Assembly (NCBI GenBank): GCA_903893955.1
Contig: CAITOG010000319.1
Span: 1 to 6,568, forward strand
Direction: 5' to 3'
Source of the DNA: an uncultured Actinomycetes bacterium
GTDB lineage: Bacteria > Actinomycetota > Acidimicrobiia > Acidimicrobiales > RAAP-2
Length of the DNA: 6,568 nt
Position 1 is the stretch's first letter, and each line of letters starts with the position of its first letter. Shown piece after piece: positions 4,633 through 6,568 of this stretch. The notes under the pieces were generated by a model. It was not told where the DNA came from and did no database searches. It worked only from the letters and a program-made list of their open reading frames with translations. Both the position numbers and the translations under genes were made by a program.

Positions 4633-5487
4633 ATGTCGATCACACGTGTGGGAATCATCGGTTCAGGGATCATGGGCTCGGGCATCGCCGAGGTGGCTGC
4701 GGCCAATGGCTACGAGGTCGTGCTGCGCTCGCGCAGCCAGGCCACCGCAGACGCCATGAAGGGCGGGCTCGAGAAGTCGCTCGCTCGCCAGGTGGAGAAG
4801 GGGCGCCGGACCGAGGAGGAGAAGGCCGAGATCCTGGGGCGCGTCACCACCGCCACCGAGCTGAGCGCGCTCGCCGACTGCGACCTGGTGATCGAGTCGG
4901 TGGTCGAGGACCTCGACGTCAAGGTGCCGCTCTTCACCGAGCTCGACGCCATCGTCAAGGAGGGCGCCATCATCGCCACCAACACCTCGACGCTCCCGGT
5001 GGTCGAGATGGCGGTCGCCACCAAGCGCCCCGACCGAGTCTGCGGCGTCCACTTCTTCAACCCGGCGCCGGCGATGGCGCTCGTTGAGATCGTCCGACCG
5101 ATCACGGCCTCAGATGAGACCATCGACGAGGTCACCGCCTTCGCCGCCAGCTGCGGCAAGGACCCGGTCGAGGTCAAGGACCAGGCCGGCTTCATCGTCA
5201 ACGCCCTGCTCTTCCCGTATCTCAACAACGCCATCCGACTCCTCGAGTCGGGCGTGGCCAGCCGCGACGGCATCGACACCGCCATGAAGGGCGGCTGCGG
5301 CTTCCCGATGGGACCCTTCGCTCTGCTCGACCTCGTCGGCCTCGACACCTCGCTGGCGATCCTCGACGCGCTCCACACCGAGTTCAAGGACCCCAACTAC
5401 GCCGCCGTCCCGCTGCTGCGCCGGATGGTCGCCGCAGGGCGTCTCGGTCGCAAGACCAAGCACGGCTTCTACGACTACAACAAGTAG
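4633..5487 (+). CDS. hbd: 3-hydroxybutyryl-CoA dehydrogenase (3-hydroxyacyl-CoA dehydrogenase family)
   Basis: This 284-residue stand-alone enzyme interconverts acetoacetyl-CoA and (S)-3-hydroxybutyryl-CoA. The N-terminal Rossmann domain starts at residue 5 with GSGIMGSG (10-17). Catalytic residues sit at the family spacing: Ser119 in TNTST, His140 in HFFNPAP, Glu152 and Asn190 in FIVN. The C-terminal helical domain ends in KHGFYDYNK, the usual terminus. After the second Rossmann strand the sequence is VVLRSRS (29-35), where NAD-dependent relatives such as the clostridial Hbd read VVLRD. Loss of the acidic residue and an added Arg suggest NADPH preference. ATG 4633 is chosen because the Rossmann fold begins there and TAGCAT precedes it. 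The frame runs open much further upstream, but only as a shadow of the opposite gene. The ethylmalonyl-CoA-mutase-type gene 72 bp downstream suggests a role upstream of crotonyl-CoA carboxylation rather than general beta-oxidation. Confidence 0.95.
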   Translation: MSITRVGIIGSGIMGSGIAEVAAANGYEVVLRSRSQATADAMKGGLEKSLARQVEKGRRTEEEKAEILGRVTTATELSALADCDLVIESVVEDLDVKVPLFTELDAIVKEGAIIATNTSTLPVVEMAVATKRPDRVCGVHFFNPAPAMALVEIVRPITASDETIDEVTAFAASCGKDPVEVKDQAGFIVNALLFPYLNNAIRLLESGVASRDGIDTAMKGGCGFPMGPFALLDLVGLDTSLAILDALHTEFKDPNYAAVPLLRRMVAAGRLGRKTKHGFYDYNK

Positions 5488-5500
5488 GCGACCGCGCGCG

Positions 5501-5524
5501 CCGGCCTCGGCCCTGCGAGGCTGG
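5501..5524 (+). other. Intergenic hairpin between dehydrogenase and mutase genes
   Basis: CCGGCCTCG, a 6-nt loop (GCCCTG) and CGAGGCTGG pair over 9 bp with one G-U. The hairpin starts 13 nt after the dehydrogenase stop. It is followed by GTGCGTGG, not a T-run, so it is not a standard intrinsic terminator. It may protect the upstream mRNA 3' end, partly attenuate readthrough, or be incidental in G+C-rich DNA. The rest of the 72-bp gap contains the mutase Shine-Dalgarno and no TAnnnT hexamer at the spacing seen elsewhere. Confidence 0.35.
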
Positions 5525-5547
5525 GTGCGTGGACCCCTGACGACGAG

Positions 5548-5554
5548 AAGGAGG
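5548..5554 (+). promoter_or_regulatory. Shine-Dalgarno of the mutase gene (AAGGAGG)
   Basis: A full AAGGAGG stands 5 nt before ATG 5560 and fixes that start. With no leaderless-type hexamer here, it favours translation from an mRNA with a leader, probably one shared with the dehydrogenase gene. Confidence 0.8.
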
Positions 5555-5559
5555 CCCCG

Positions 5560-6568
5560 ATGAGCGAGAACCGACGCGCCAAGCCGTGGGTGATGAGGAC
5601 CTACTCAGGCCACTCCACCGCCACCGCCTCCAACAAGCTCTACCGCACCAACCTGGCCAAGGGGCAGACAGGCCTGTCGATCGCCTTCGACCTGCCGACC
5701 CAGACCGGCTACGACCCTGACGCTCCCGAGGCCTCCGGCGAGGTCGGCAAGGTCGGCGTCCCTGTCGCCCATCTCGGCCACATGGCCCAGCTGCTCGACC
5801 AGATCCCCGTCGGCGAGATGAACACGTCGATGACCATCAACGCCACCGCCGCATGGCTCCTCGCCCTCTACATCGCCAACGCCGAGGACCAAGGGGTCGA
5901 CCCGGCGGTGCTCACCGGCACCACCCAGAACGACATCGTCAAGGAGTACCTGTCTCGAGGGACCTACATCTACGGCCCTGTCCCCTCCCGGCGACTGATC
6001 GTCGACATGATCGCCTACACGGTGCGCCACGTCCCGAAGTGGAACCCGATCAACGTCTGCAGCTACCACCTCCAAGAGGCAGGGGCCACCCCCACCCAGG
6101 AGATCGCCTACGCCCTGGCCACTGCCATCGGCGTGGTCGACGCGGTGCGTGACTCGGGCAAGGTCGACGCCAGCGAGATCCCCGACGTCGTCAGCCGGAT
6201 CAGCTTCTTCGTGAACGCCGGCATCCGGTTCGTCGAGGAGACCGCCAAGATGCGGGCCTTCACCAAGCTCTGGGACGCCATCTGCCTCGAGCGCTACGGC
6301 GTCGAGGAGCCGGCCAAGCGTCGCTTCCGCTACGGCGTCCAGGTGAACTCGCTCGGCCTGACCGAGCAGCAGCCTGAGAACAATGTGCAGCGCATCGTCT
6401 TGGAAGCCCTCGGCGTCACCCTGTCGGCCGACGCTCGGGCCCGAGCGCTCCAGCTCCCCGCCTGGAACGAGGCGCTGGGCCTGCCCCGGCCGTGGGACCA
6501 GCAGTGGGCGCTGCGCATGCAGCAGGTGCTGGCCTACGAGACCGACCTGCTCGAGTACGAGGACCAGA
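5560..6568 (+). CDS. meaA: Ethylmalonyl-CoA mutase-type B12-dependent acyl-CoA mutase (MeaA-like), 3' end missing
   Basis: The frame is open from ATG 5560 to the window edge and gives 336 residues of the acyl-CoA mutase catalytic (TIM-barrel) domain. Conserved stretches include RTYSGHSTATASN (13-25), NLAKGQTGLSIAFDLPTQTGYD (31-52), MNTSMTINATA (87-97), GTTQNDIVKEY (120-130), NVCSYHLQEAGATP (165-178) and RYGVQVNSLGLTEQQPENNVQR (257-278). Methylmalonyl-CoA mutases usually read YAGFST and DLATHRGYD; here these are YSGHST and DLPTQTGYD, as I recall for MeaA/ethylmalonyl-CoA mutases. The expected reaction is (2R)-ethylmalonyl-CoA to (2S)-methylsuccinyl-CoA with adenosylcobalamin, in the ethylmalonyl-CoA pathway. 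The C-terminal cobalamin-binding domain with DxHxxG would lie beyond the window, so its presence is unverified. It follows the dehydrogenase by 72 bp with a strong Shine-Dalgarno. Confidence 0.9.
   Translation, partial: MSENRRAKPWVMRTYSGHSTATASNKLYRTNLAKGQTGLSIAFDLPTQTGYDPDAPEASGEVGKVGVPVAHLGHMAQLLDQIPVGEMNTSMTINATAAWLLALYIANAEDQGVDPAVLTGTTQNDIVKEYLSRGTYIYGPVPSRRLIVDMIAYTVRHVPKWNPINVCSYHLQEAGATPTQEIAYALATAIGVVDAVRDSGKVDASEIPDVVSRISFFVNAGIRFVEETAKMRAFTKLWDAICLERYGVEEPAKRRFRYGVQVNSLGLTEQQPENNVQRIVLEALGVTLSADARARALQLPAWNEALGLPRPWDQQWALRMQQVLAYETDLLEYEDQ

Overview
The window is dense, G+C-rich chromosomal DNA with very short intergenic gaps. It looks like an actinobacterium (Actinomycetota). The evidence is the aspartokinase with an internal in-frame second start, the membrane-anchored cyclophilin next to a soluble one, and a MeaA-type acyl-CoA mutase. 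An acidimicrobial-type lineage is possible, but the sequence alone does not settle this. I see no mobile element, CRISPR array, tRNA or rRNA, and no stretch over 300 bases without a gene.

Layout: (1) the last 30 codons of a PhoU-like phosphate regulator on the + strand (1-93); (2) a minus-strand pair, lysC (aspartokinase, 2384-1170) followed by asd (aspartate-semialdehyde dehydrogenase, 1123-98), the first two steps of the aspartate pathway to lysine/diaminopimelate, threonine and methionine; (3) divergent from lysC, two tandem cyclophilin-type peptidyl-prolyl isomerases (2450-3277, membrane anchored; 3324-3884, soluble); (4) a minus-strand peptidase S51/cyanophycinase-like protein (4566-3889); (5) divergent from it, a 3-hydroxybutyryl-CoA dehydrogenase (4633-5487), then the first 336 codons of an ethylmalonyl-CoA mutase-type B12 enzyme (5560 to the window end). 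The last two genes suggest acetyl-CoA assimilation or extender-unit supply by the ethylmalonyl-CoA pathway.

The clearest pattern beyond the genes is in the starts. Four starts (asd, lysC, first cyclophilin, dehydrogenase) have a TAnnnT -10-like hexamer ending 7-8 nt before the start codon and no well-placed Shine-Dalgarno. This is the architecture of leaderless transcripts. A fifth start (the S51-like gene) has a weaker version. Starts that must be reached inside a longer mRNA (second cyclophilin, the mutase, the internal aspartokinase start) instead have strong AAGGAG/AGGAGG sites. The internal aspartokinase start predicts a separate 158-residue regulatory (beta) subunit. The genes are mostly housekeeping. 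I did not find a wholly new system; the best leads are this start-site dichotomy, a hydroxyacyl-CoA dehydrogenase whose cofactor loop suggests NADPH, and an S51-like protein with an altered catalytic apparatus.
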